From Oscillospiraceae bacterium (GTDB taxonomy: Bacteria > Bacillota > Clostridia > Oscillospirales > Oscillospiraceae), in contig JAFPWF010000002.1 of the NCBI GenBank assembly GCA_017395085.1, positions 1 to 64,000 of the forward strand: a DNA stretch of 64,000 bases. Direction: 5' to 3'. The notes below the pieces were generated by a model. That model was not told the origin of the DNA and made no database searches. It worked only from the letters and a program-made list of their open reading frames with translations. The position numbers were made by a program, and so were the translations under genes. Position 1 is the first letter of the stretch. Every line of letters starts with the position of its first letter. Shown here one piece after another: positions 19,433 through 27,154 of the stretch.

Positions 19433-19549
19433 TCAGTAGCCTCTCTTCTGTCTGCAATAAAGTTTGGGGCGCGCTGAAAACAGCACGCCCCGCATCCTAT
19501 CTCGTTTCGGTGTATTGCTTCGTTTATCCTTGCGGGGTTTTTCGTGCAC

Positions 19550-21274
19550 TCAGCCGACTTTTTCCACCACGTAACCGGTGCGTCCGCCGTACATCCCGTA
19601 GAAATCGGTCAGCGGGTTCTCGCGGTTATCGTTATAGCACCAGATTCCCCCGCGCTGCCAGAGCATTACAAAGTCTTCCTGCGTACCGTCGCCCTTATCG
19701 GTGAAGGAAGGCTCTCCCTCATCCCAGCGGTAGAATGTGACGTCTTCGCCGCTGGACCAGACGAGGTTGCCGTCGGCGCGGTGGGCACCGATCCAGACGC
19801 GGTCAATGCCCGCTTCTTCGGCAAGCTTAATGACCTGATTGAGCTCGTCTTCATCATTAATGGTAACCAGGTAGCCCCCGCGGTTTACGGCTTCCTGCTC
19901 GGCCTGCATCCAGCCCACGTCAGCACGGACGGCCTCGTAGGTGTGGGGCAGAGTGGACGGGTCAACCGCCGGGAGCACCGCCTCGGCAGGCTGCTCCTCA
20001 ACCGGCTGGGCCTGCTGCGCCTGCTGCTGTTCCTGCTCTTCGGACATGATCGCCGTCACATCGGTATTCGCAGCGGGGCTGCCGTCGTCCTGGACGCCCT
20101 CAGGAACCACAACCACCGCATCGGATGGCTCGCGGCCGGGGACATCGGAAAAGGCGTTGATGAGAATCCTGGCGACCACTGCCGCGATCAGCAGCACCGC
20201 CAGCAGCAGCAACACCACCAGGAAGGGGCGCTTTTTCTGTTCCGTTTCTTCCTGATTTGCTGCCTTCTGAGGAGCCTTCTTTGCCGTTTTTGCGGCGTTC
20301 TTCCTGTTCTTGACCGTAATCGGCGCAAGTTCAGGCTCTTTTTCTTCCGTCAGGATCGGAATACCGTCTTTTTTACTGCTGCCCGGTTCGTACACGCGTA
20401 TCTCCTCCTCTGCTTCCAGTTCCACAGGATCCCGCGGATCCGGTTCATCCAGCCCGAAGATTTCCGCCAGACTGTTCTCCTCCGGCTGCTTTACAACGGG
20501 CTCCGGCCTTACAAGGCCGGCCGCCGCAAACATCTCATCTTCTGTCTGAGGGGGTTCTTCCGTTGCCCCTTCCCGAACCGATGCCAGGATCTGGTCGAGG
20601 ACGTCGTCTTCGGTTTTTTCTTTTTCAGCTGCCAATTCCACGTCCGCCTCCCCTTCGATGATCTTCAGCATGGTTTTTTCCAGATCGCTGAGTTCTTCTT
20701 CATTCTTATGAAAAATCGCTTCCGCACCCGTTTTCTGCTTCAGGATGCGGTTATCCTCACAGTAGTCCAGCATCACGGCAAGCTCTTCGGGGTTACGGTA
20801 GCGTTCGCCTTCCTTAAAGCGCAGCGCTTTTTCAATGATGTCCCCGAGCTGCCTGCCCGCCGCCGCCGGGGCATAAACGGTCTTGCCGCTCATCCGCATC
20901 AGCTGCGCGTTGCCGGCCTCACCCTCGAAGGGGAGCTTTCCCGCGCTGGCACCGTAGTAGAGAATCAGGCCGAGCGCATACACATCGGACTGGGGGCCGC
21001 TGCGGTTGTTCCAATAGGTCTCCGGGGCAATATATTTAAGCTCCTGCTCGCTCCATTCGCTCTTCTTCATCGGCCCGATGCCGATTTCCCCATCCGGATT
21101 CCGGCTGATGTTCTCTGGGTAGATTCCCCCGTGATATTCCTTATTTCCGGACTCGGCCTTGATCTGGCGGCAGATTTCAGCCACGACGGCGCAGAGGTCT
21201 TTCCGGCTCAGTTCGACCAGATTCTTGCTCAGTGCGTATTCCGGTTCAAATGCATGTTTTTCGATGTTCCGCAC
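19550..21274 (-). CDS. Pseudokinase-like protein with transmembrane segment and C-type lectin domain
   Basis: This 574-residue protein has three parts. Residues 45-175 resemble only the C-lobe of a Ser/Thr protein kinase. HGGIYPEN (48-55) stands where the HRDxKxxN catalytic loop should be, and YIAPET (81-86) and SDVYALG (96-102) are well kept. The catalytic Asp, the DFG triad and the whole N-lobe are missing, so kinase activity is unlikely. An acidic linker leads to a transmembrane segment at 350-372. An outer Gln-rich linker follows, then a C-type-lectin-like domain (about 440-574, with WIGAHR and WDEGEPS). The start is uncertain: a GTG sits directly on the GGGAGG site. The gene appears monocistronic. 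Confidence 0.8.
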   Translation of the reverse strand: MRNIEKHAFEPEYALSKNLVELSRKDLCAVVAEICRQIKAESGNKEYHGGIYPENISRNPDGEIGIGPMKKSEWSEQELKYIAPETYWNNRSGPQSDVYALGLILYYGASAGKLPFEGEAGNAQLMRMSGKTVYAPAAAGRQLGDIIEKALRFKEGERYRNPEELAVMLDYCEDNRILKQKTGAEAIFHKNEEELSDLEKTMLKIIEGEADVELAAEKEKTEDDVLDQILASVREGATEEPPQTEDEMFAAAGLVRPEPVVKQPEENSLAEIFGLDEPDPRDPVELEAEEEIRVYEPGSSKKDGIPILTEEKEPELAPITVKNRKNAAKTAKKAPQKAANQEETEQKKRPFLVVLLLLAVLLIAAVVARILINAFSDVPGREPSDAVVVVPEGVQDDGSPAANTDVTAIMSEEQEQQQAQQAQPVEEQPAEAVLPAVDPSTLPHTYEAVRADVGWMQAEQEAVNRGGYLVTINDEDELNQVIKLAEEAGIDRVWIGAHRADGNLVWSSGEDVTFYRWDEGEPSFTDKGDGTQEDFVMLWQRGGIWCYNDNRENPLTDFYGMYGGRTGYVVEKVG

Positions 21275-21371
21275 CTCCCTGCGCAGATTTCATATTATGG
21301 TATCACACACCGGGCGGGCACGTCAAGAAAGGTTCCGTATTGCAACCGGACTGTTACTGCGCTTTTACCGA

Positions 21372-22982
21372 TCAACGTTCCATCTTTGCAATCAGTTTGC
21401 GAATGGATTCCGTATAGCCCCGCAGTTCCCGGTTTGCATGGCCTTCCAGTCCTCTGCAGACGCGCAGAAGTTTTTCGGCTGCCTCCATCAGTTCCGTAAA
21501 GGCAGGGCTGGTTTTCCTCTGTTTGGGGGCTGCGACTTCGTGCTCGATCAACACGCCCTCGGGGAAGCTCAGCCAGCGGTCCTGCAGGAGGTCGAACTCC
21601 GCGCCGCTGAAGGGTGCAAAGGCACGATAGCCGAGTTCCCGGGTCAGGCAGGCGGTAAAGGCCTCGCTGGCATTGGCGTCGCCGTGGTTGACAAACACAA
21701 ATTCCGGCTTCTCCCGGAAGCCCTGAAGCCAGGCAATCAGCCCGTCCTTGTCCGCATGCCCGCTGACGCCGGGCAGCTTGTCGATTTCGGCCTCAACCTG
21801 GATGGTCTCATTAAACAGCTTGACGGTCTCGGCGCCGTCCACCAGGATGCGTCCCAGCGTGCCCACCGACTGATAGCCGACAAAAAGCACCATGCACTCC
21901 GGGCGCCACAGATTGTGCTTCAGATGGTGCCGGACACGGCCGGCGTCGCACATGCCGCTGGCGGATATGATCACCTTGGGAACCGTGTCCTCGTTGATGG
22001 CGACCGACTCCTCCTGGGTAACTGCCAGCTGCAGGCCCGGGAACACGAGCGGGTTAATGCCGGAACGGATTTCCTGCTGCATCTTTTCATCCACAAAGTC
22101 CGTGTCGCACTGCAGGAAGATGCCGGTGGCCTCGATGGCGAGCGGGCTGTCCATATATACAGGGAAGTTGCCATGGCCCGTGACCAGCCCCTTTTCCTGG
22201 ATTTCACGAAGGAAGTAGAGGATCTCCTGGGTGCGCCCCACTGCAAATGAAGGGATGATCACATTTCCGCCGCGGTCCAGCGTCTTCTGAATCCGTTTGG
22301 CAAGTTCCGAAACGTAATCCACCTGCTCGGTCGAATGAAGCCTGTCGCCGTAGGTGGACTCGATGACGACATAGTCCGCTTCCGCCACGCACTGCGGATC
22401 GCGCAGGATCGGCTGATTGGAATTCCCCACATCGCCGCTGAAACACACTTTTTTTGTCACGCCGTCCTCATGCAGCCAGACTTCGATGGCCGCGGAGCCC
22501 AACAGATGCCCCACATCAGTCATGCGGATGCTGACATGATCGTTGACCTGGATGACCTGGTGATAGGAGCAGGGACGAAACTGCTTCAGGACGCTTTCGG
22601 CATCCTCCATGGTGTAAACCGGTTCCACCGCGCCGCTGCCGCTGCGCTGCGCCTTGCGGTTCTTCCATTCGGCCTCGGATTCCTGAATGGAAGCGCTGTC
22701 GCGCAGCATCACTTCACAGAGGGAGCAGGTCGCGCGGGTTGCATAAATCGGGCCGCGATACCCGTCTTTCCAGAGTTTGGGCAGCATGCCGGAGTGGTCG
22801 ATGTGCGCGTGGGTCAGAAGAACGAAATCCAGTGCGGAGGGTTCCACCGGCAACGGAACATTGACGTAAATATCCTTCCCCTGTTCCATGCCGAAGTCCA
22901 CGATCCCTTTTACGCTGCCGACCTCAATGAGCGTGCAGCTGCCGGTGACCTCATGCGCCGCGCCGTAAAACCCGAGCTTCAT
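21372..22982 (-). CDS. Beta-CASP metallo-beta-lactamase-fold RNase-like hydrolase
   Basis: This 536-residue protein begins with the metallo-hydrolase fold (MKLGFYGAAHEVTGSC). The zinc motif HAHIDHSGMLPKL lies near residues 58-70. A beta-CASP insert follows, with IPSFAVGRTQEILYFL and SASGMCDAGRVRHHL, and then the RNA-specificity region with VSGHADKDGLIAWL. This architecture is that of CPSF73/YSH1-like bacterial nucleases that process RNA, though the substrate here is unknown. AGGAAAGGAAG precedes the ATG. The last 80 residues, rich in Arg and Glu, extend beyond the usual fold. Confidence 0.88.
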   Translation of the reverse strand: MKLGFYGAAHEVTGSCTLIEVGSVKGIVDFGMEQGKDIYVNVPLPVEPSALDFVLLTHAHIDHSGMLPKLWKDGYRGPIYATRATCSLCEVMLRDSASIQESEAEWKNRKAQRSGSGAVEPVYTMEDAESVLKQFRPCSYHQVIQVNDHVSIRMTDVGHLLGSAAIEVWLHEDGVTKKVCFSGDVGNSNQPILRDPQCVAEADYVVIESTYGDRLHSTEQVDYVSELAKRIQKTLDRGGNVIIPSFAVGRTQEILYFLREIQEKGLVTGHGNFPVYMDSPLAIEATGIFLQCDTDFVDEKMQQEIRSGINPLVFPGLQLAVTQEESVAINEDTVPKVIISASGMCDAGRVRHHLKHNLWRPECMVLFVGYQSVGTLGRILVDGAETVKLFNETIQVEAEIDKLPGVSGHADKDGLIAWLQGFREKPEFVFVNHGDANASEAFTACLTRELGYRAFAPFSGAEFDLLQDRWLSFPEGVLIEHEVAAPKQRKTSPAFTELMEAAEKLLRVCRGLEGHANRELRGYTESIRKLIAKMER

Positions 22983-23089
22983 AGTGCCAAACTTCCTTTC
23001 CTGAGGAGTTATTCCTTGTTTTCATATTACCCCAAATGCAGGTTTTCTTCAAGTGAGATTTTCCCCCGGGAAGCCTGGGGAATGCCTGC

Positions 23090-23118
23090 TTGACAAGCTT
23101 TCAACGCGTGACTATAAT
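23090..23118 (+). promoter_or_regulatory. Consensus sigma-A promoter of the DUF1858 gene
   Basis: A perfect TTGACA and a perfect TATAAT are separated by exactly 17 bases. Transcription would start near 23125, which rules out the in-frame start codons upstream of that point. Confidence 0.9.
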
Positions 23119-23149
23119 GAGTTCAACTACCGTCAGGGAGATGAACAAC

Positions 23150-23359
23150 TTGGAAATTACCGTCAACACCACCATGGGTGAGATGCTGGAATACGACATG
23201 GGTATCGCCTATGTTCTGATGCAGTGCGGCATGCACTGTGTCGGCTGCCCCTCTTCCATCGGTGAGAGCCTGGAAGAAGCCTGCATCGTCCACGGGCTGA
23301 ACGCGGACGACGTGCTCGCGCAGATCAACGAGTATCTCGCAAGCCGGGACGCAGAATAA
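23150..23359 (+). CDS. DUF1858-domain protein
   Basis: This small cytoplasmic protein of about 69 residues is of the DUF1858 family. It has the layout TMGEMLEYDMGIAYVLMQCG followed by MHCVGCPSSIGESLEEAC, including the Cys-x-x-Cys pair typical of the family. The function is unknown; in other anaerobes such proteins often occur alone or fused to redox proteins. The TTG at 23150 has AGGGAG nine bases upstream, whereas the ATG at 23141 sits directly on that site and looks too close. Either start gives the same domain. Confidence 0.85.
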   Translation: MEITVNTTMGEMLEYDMGIAYVLMQCGMHCVGCPSSIGESLEEACIVHGLNADDVLAQINEYLASRDAE

Positions 23360-23369
23360 TCCGCTGAAA

Positions 23370-23432
23370 GGCTGCCTCTCCCCTGCCGCGATTCTGCGGC
23401 GGGTGCGATTCGGGGCAGTCTTTTTGTTTTTT
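23370..23432 (+). terminator. Terminator after the DUF1858 gene
   Basis: A two-tier hairpin combines an inner CCTGCCGC/GCGGCGGG stem with an outer GGCTGCC/GGCAGTC stem. It is followed by TTTTTGTTTTTT. Confidence 0.85.
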
Positions 23433-23451
23433 GACCGGAGGCCTGAAACAG

Positions 23452-24552
23452 ATGAAGCATTTTATGCCTGTGCGGCTCTGCACCGGCGAACACAGTGTGG
23501 CGGAAAACGCAGAGCTGTTCCAGCACTGCGGAAGCCGCTGTATGATCGTTACCGGGAAAACCTCCGCCGTGAAAAGCGGCGCCCTGGATGATGTTGCCGG
23601 CGTTTTAAAGCGCTGCGGCATCCCGTACCTGGTTTTCGATGAAATCTCACAGAACCCTTCCGTTGATTCCTGCATCCTGGCGGGGCACGAAGCCGGAGAC
23701 TTCGGTGCGGACTTTGTCGTCGGCATTGGGGGCGGATCGGCCCTGGACGCCGCCAAGGCGGCCGCGGTCTTTGCCGCAAACGGTGGGCTGGACGAGAACG
23801 GATTCTATGCAAAGGATTGGGATGCGGATCCCCTTCCCATTCTGCTGGTTGGAACCACTGCCGGCACGGGAAGCGAGGTCACAAAGGTTTCCGTGCTCAC
23901 CGACAGCAAAGGGAGAAAACACAGCATCCATGACGACCGTCTCTTTGCCGCCGCCGCCTTCGGCGATCCGCGGTATACCATGGCGCTTCCTCAGCCGGTC
24001 ACGCTCTCGACGGGAATTGACGTGCTGAGCCACTGTGCCGAAAGCTGGTTTAACCGGAAAGCCGACGAAGTTTCCAGAGCCTTCGCCGTGCGGGGGATCC
24101 GGCTTCTGTACGGGCCTCTCCTTGCTGCGGCGGAAGGCCGCGCCCTGAGCCTTGAACAGCGCGGGCAGCTGTACGACGCGTCCATCCTGGGCGGGCTCGC
24201 CATCTGCGGGACAGGAACCTGCTTTCCGCACAACGTCGGCTACTATCTGACGGAGCGCTTCGGGATCCCGCACGGCTTTGCCAGCGCAAGGTTCCTCCCG
24301 GCGCTGCTGTCGCTGGTGCGGGAAAAGGAGCCGGCATACACCGAGCGCTTCTTCCGCGAGCTGGACCTCAGCGAAGACGCCCTGCTGCAGCTGGTTTCCG
24401 CCTGCCTGCCGTACCAAAAGGTGCGAATGACGCGGGATGAGATTGCGGCAGCCCTCCCCCGCTGGGAAAACAACAACTCCGTACGCAACACCTGCTGTGC
24501 CGTGAGCACGGCTGAAATACAGGCCATCCTGGAAACACTTTTTACAGACTGA
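23452..24552 (+). CDS. Iron-containing alcohol dehydrogenase
   Basis: This 366-residue protein is of the group III iron-dependent alcohol dehydrogenase family. The nucleotide-binding loop is GIGGGSALDAAKAAA, followed by TTAGTGSEVTK. Metal ligands are suggested by GIDVLSHCAES and by GIPHGFASA. The segment HNVGYYLTE replaces the more usual HxxGH, so one histidine position differs. The natural substrate is probably an aldehyde, ketone or alcohol and cannot be specified. GGAGG 12 bases upstream supports the ATG at 23452. It is followed by a cupin gene 13 bases away. Confidence 0.87.
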   Translation: MKHFMPVRLCTGEHSVAENAELFQHCGSRCMIVTGKTSAVKSGALDDVAGVLKRCGIPYLVFDEISQNPSVDSCILAGHEAGDFGADFVVGIGGGSALDAAKAAAVFAANGGLDENGFYAKDWDADPLPILLVGTTAGTGSEVTKVSVLTDSKGRKHSIHDDRLFAAAAFGDPRYTMALPQPVTLSTGIDVLSHCAESWFNRKADEVSRAFAVRGIRLLYGPLLAAAEGRALSLEQRGQLYDASILGGLAICGTGTCFPHNVGYYLTERFGIPHGFASARFLPALLSLVREKEPAYTERFFRELDLSEDALLQLVSACLPYQKVRMTRDEIAAALPRWENNNSVRNTCCAVSTAEIQAILETLFTD

Positions 24553-24565
24553 AAGGAGAAACAAC

Positions 24566-24913
24566 ATGATTCGCAGAAAAGCAGACCAGAAAATCGAATT
24601 CAAATGCATCCGCAACGGCAACGGTGACGCGGAACTGCACGGCATTACGAACAGCGTTGAGGAACTCTACGGGAAGGGCCGTCTCTTCGAGCATATGTTC
24701 CTTGCCCCCGGCCGTTCCATCGGTGAGCACACCCACGTCGGTGACAACGAGATTTTCTATTTCCTCAAGGGGACGGGCACTTACAACGACAACGGCACCT
24801 TCGTCAAGGTCGGCCCCGGCGATACGGCGATCTGCAACGACGGCGAGCTCCACGGCCTTGTCAACGACGGGGATGAACCGCTGGAATATATTGCGCTGAT
24901 TCTTTACAGCTGA
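24566..24913 (+). CDS. Single-domain cupin protein
   Basis: This 115-residue small beta-barrel protein has the first cupin motif with metal ligands in SIGEHTHVGDNEIFYFLKGTG and the second motif in PGDTAICNDGELHGLVN. Such proteins bind a metal and act as isomerases, sensors or small-molecule binders. It lies between an alcohol dehydrogenase and a degenerate phosphatase-like gene, probably in one transcript. No specific activity can be assigned. Confidence 0.9.
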   Translation: MIRRKADQKIEFKCIRNGNGDAELHGITNSVEELYGKGRLFEHMFLAPGRSIGEHTHVGDNEIFYFLKGTGTYNDNGTFVKVGPGDTAICNDGELHGLVNDGDEPLEYIALILYS

Positions 24914-24938
24914 AATCTGACTGATTGGAGGCCGGCCT

Positions 24939-25583
24939 ATGAGCATCACGATTCTCTGCACCGGCGCACCCGAGCACGCGATCGGCGGGAAATACACTTC
25001 TGCAGGGTTTGACGCAGCGGTTCAGGCCGAACGAAACTCGAACATTGTCCCCTACGGCGGACGGAAACACGACCCGGCGGGCAGGACCGTCCTGGTCGGG
25101 GAAGACCCTCTTGCCCGGCGCACGGCGGAGCAGCTTATCCTGCAGCCCTGTGAGCCGGTCACGGAGCCGCTGCTGAACGAGATTCCCGTTCGTTCATTTG
25201 CCGACACAGACAGGGAATACCCCGCGGAAACCTGGCTGAGGAAGGCCGCTTCACAGCGCAGGCACGCAGACCCGCGGCAGCCGGAATCCCGGGAGGATGT
25301 CATCGCAAGAGCCGACCGCCTGATTGAGAAGATCCGCGGCACCGACTGCATTGTGATTGCCGGGCCGCTCTTCCTCGCCGAACTGCTGGACCGCCTGCGG
25401 ATTCACAACTACGTCATCCAGCGTACCGGAATCATGAAAATCCAGCCGCTGGAGCGCTTTGTGATCTCGCGCAAGGACGAACACTGCGGCAGCTGCCAGC
25501 ACAACTGCTTCCTCTCCAACCCCGGCTGCGATATCGGGCGGGACAAGGCCAGGCGTCAAAAACTGAAGAACGGCCAGGCCTGA
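24939..25583 (+). CDS. Degenerate histidine-phosphatase-like protein with C-terminal Cys cluster
   Basis: This 214-residue protein resembles the histidine phosphatase (phosphoglycerate mutase-like) fold. It has a segment like the family helix TxxGFDAAVQA, the block PLLNEIPVRSF, and the late strand CIVIAGPLFLAELLDRL. The catalytic RHG near the N-terminus is replaced by ILCTGAPEH, and the late SHG is replaced by AGP, so phosphatase activity is doubtful. The last 35 residues add HCGSCQHNC and a further Cys, which could bind zinc or an iron-sulfur centre. GGAGG precedes the ATG. The assignment is by remembered family pattern, so confidence is moderate. Confidence 0.6.
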   Translation: MSITILCTGAPEHAIGGKYTSAGFDAAVQAERNSNIVPYGGRKHDPAGRTVLVGEDPLARRTAEQLILQPCEPVTEPLLNEIPVRSFADTDREYPAETWLRKAASQRRHADPRQPESREDVIARADRLIEKIRGTDCIVIAGPLFLAELLDRLRIHNYVIQRTGIMKIQPLERFVISRKDEHCGSCQHNCFLSNPGCDIGRDKARRQKLKNGQA

Positions 25584-25602
25584 CTGCCTCCGGCCAGACT
25601 GA

Positions 25603-25663
25603 AAGCAGACAGCCTCTGCTGCCTGTGAGCGTTCTGCTCACGGCTGACAGAGGCTGTCTGCTT
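25603..25663. terminator. Large cruciform-like hairpin
   Basis: A 16-bp perfect outer stem (AAGCAGACAGCCTCTG and its complement) encloses a second hairpin GTGAGC/GCTCAC. It lies between convergent genes and probably ends transcription in both directions. Confidence 0.75.
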
Positions 25664-25714
25664 ATATATGTATCCGTTTTGCAGGATGTGCCAAAGTCTT
25701 GGCAGACGGCTGAT

Positions 25715-26395
25715 TCAGCGCCTTCTGTTGGCAAGGCTCAGCAGACGCAGGAGCTGGACGATTGACGCCACCAGAGAAATAAAGTAGGTCATCCCGGCGG
25801 CGAACAGGACCTTTTTCCCTCCGGCAAGCTCTTCATCCGTCAGGAGATTCAGGCGCTCGACCTCGGCCAGCGCGCGGCGGGAAGCGTCCACTTCGACCGG
25901 CAGGGTGATGAGGTTAAAGAGCACGATGCCCGAAAACAGCACCGCGCCGAGCGTGATGAGCCCGCTCATGGAAAAGAGAATGCCCAGGAGGATCGCAATG
26001 TAGGACCCCATGGAGCCGATGTTGCACACCGGAACAAGGGACTTGCGAAGCATCAGCAGCGGATAGGCCTGCGCATGCTGAATCGCGTGGCCGCACTCGT
26101 GCGCTGCCACCGCCACCGCGGACACGTTGTTCCCGCCGAACACTTCGGTGGACAGGTTCAGGGTGTTGTTTGTGGGGTTGTAGTTGTCGGAAAGAGTGCC
26201 GGACACCTGCTGAATGGTCACGTCATAGATGCCGTTTGCGCGGAGAATCCGCTCGGCCGCCATGGCGCCGGTCATGCCGTTCGCGGTCTGATCCTTCGCA
26301 TATTTGCGGAACCGGCTCTTCACCACACTGGAGGCGATCAGGCTGACGAAGAACAGGATGATCGTTAAAAAGTAAAAAATATCGGAATAATACAT
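25715..26395 (-). CDS. YugP-type membrane zinc metallopeptidase
   Basis: This 226-residue protein belongs to the zinc peptidase family typified by YugP. An N-terminal membrane helix (IFYFLTIILFFVSLIAS) is followed by AAHECGHAIQHA, which holds the HExxH zinc site. Two further hydrophobic segments follow, then VEVDASRRALAE, which supplies another conserved acidic residue of the family, and a final hydrophobic stretch. Its targets are unknown. GGGAGGG upstream on the minus strand supports the ATG at 26395. Confidence 0.9.
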   Translation of the reverse strand: MYYSDIFYFLTIILFFVSLIASSVVKSRFRKYAKDQTANGMTGAMAAERILRANGIYDVTIQQVSGTLSDNYNPTNNTLNLSTEVFGGNNVSAVAVAAHECGHAIQHAQAYPLLMLRKSLVPVCNIGSMGSYIAILLGILFSMSGLITLGAVLFSGIVLFNLITLPVEVDASRRALAEVERLNLLTDEELAGGKKVLFAAGMTYFISLVASIVQLLRLLSLANRRR

Positions 26396-26435
26396 GTTTA
26401 CCCTCCCTGTCTCTGGATTACGGGGGATTCGGCTG

Positions 26436-26873
26436 TTATTTAATCTCCGGGCTGGGCGTTCCGATCGGGAAATCGCTGGAATAGCCGACTGCCGACAGCA
26501 TTTCAACCTGGAGGCTTCTGCTGACCTTGAAGGTATAGACCACCTGCTCGTCCGGCTCTTCGGTTTCTTCCCACGGCCGGACATAGGAGAAGGTAACTTC
26601 GCAGGTGCCCGGCTCCTTGGCGGTCAGCACGAAGGTTTCCGTTCCCCCGGCGCCGACCGAAGGCGCTTCCGTTTCGTCCGAAGAGTAACTGCTCTCCACG
26701 TTGAAGAGTTCCTTTGACTGGCTGACCTGCCAGCTGTAGCCGGTGGTCGGGTTGGAGGCAAGCGGAATGGTAACCGTCTGCGGCGGTTTGCTCTGCCCGC
26801 AGGCGGAGAGCAATATTGCAAAAATAATTAGTACCGTGATTAAACTATGACGTATTCCTGGTTTTTGCATCAT
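26436..26873 (-). CDS. Chagasin-like (I42) cysteine-protease-inhibitor lipoprotein
   Basis: This 145-residue lipoprotein has a lipobox LLSAC near residues 21-25, so it should be anchored outside the cell membrane. The inhibitor fold shows the chagasin loops NPTTGYSW near 41-48, GAGGTETF and YVRPWE, which in the I42 family insert into the active site of papain-type proteases. It could protect the cell surface or control an own secreted cysteine protease. Two adjacent ATG codons are both usable. It precedes the zinc peptidase gene on the same strand by 40 bases. Confidence 0.85.
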   Translation of the reverse strand: MMQKPGIRHSLITVLIIFAILLSACGQSKPPQTVTIPLASNPTTGYSWQVSQSKELFNVESSYSSDETEAPSVGAGGTETFVLTAKEPGTCEVTFSYVRPWEETEEPDEQVVYTFKVSRSLQVEMLSAVGYSSDFPIGTPSPEIK

Positions 26874-27031
26874 CAGTGTTGCTTCCTTCTTTCATCCCTG
26901 ATGTGCGTGCCATATTACGCTGTATTTATGATCTTTTCATGAACAATCCTACTGTTTGGGAATTCTTTAGAAATTATTCATTTATCGATCAGGTTGTACT
27001 TTTTCTTTTTTGTATGTCGTTTTCTGCAGAA

Positions 27032-27092
27032 AATCCTCTGTCTTGAGTCTGCACATCCAGTTCCCGGTTGTGTCCATCACTGACAGAGGATT
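27032..27092 (-). terminator. Putative terminator of the O-antigen-ligase-like gene
   Basis: An 11-bp perfect stem AATCCTCTGTC/GACAGAGGATT with a long 39-base loop is followed on the minus strand by a short T-run. The long loop makes it weaker than others in the window. Confidence 0.4.
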
Positions 27093-27154
27093 ATCTTTGA
27101 AATGCGAATTGCCTATTTGCTCAGTATCTTCTTAATCAATTTCAACACTCATAT

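Noticed and set aside
19544..21499. A 651-codon open frame on the plus strand
   Set aside because: It lies opposite the pseudokinase-lectin gene, whose domains are clear; this frame has none.
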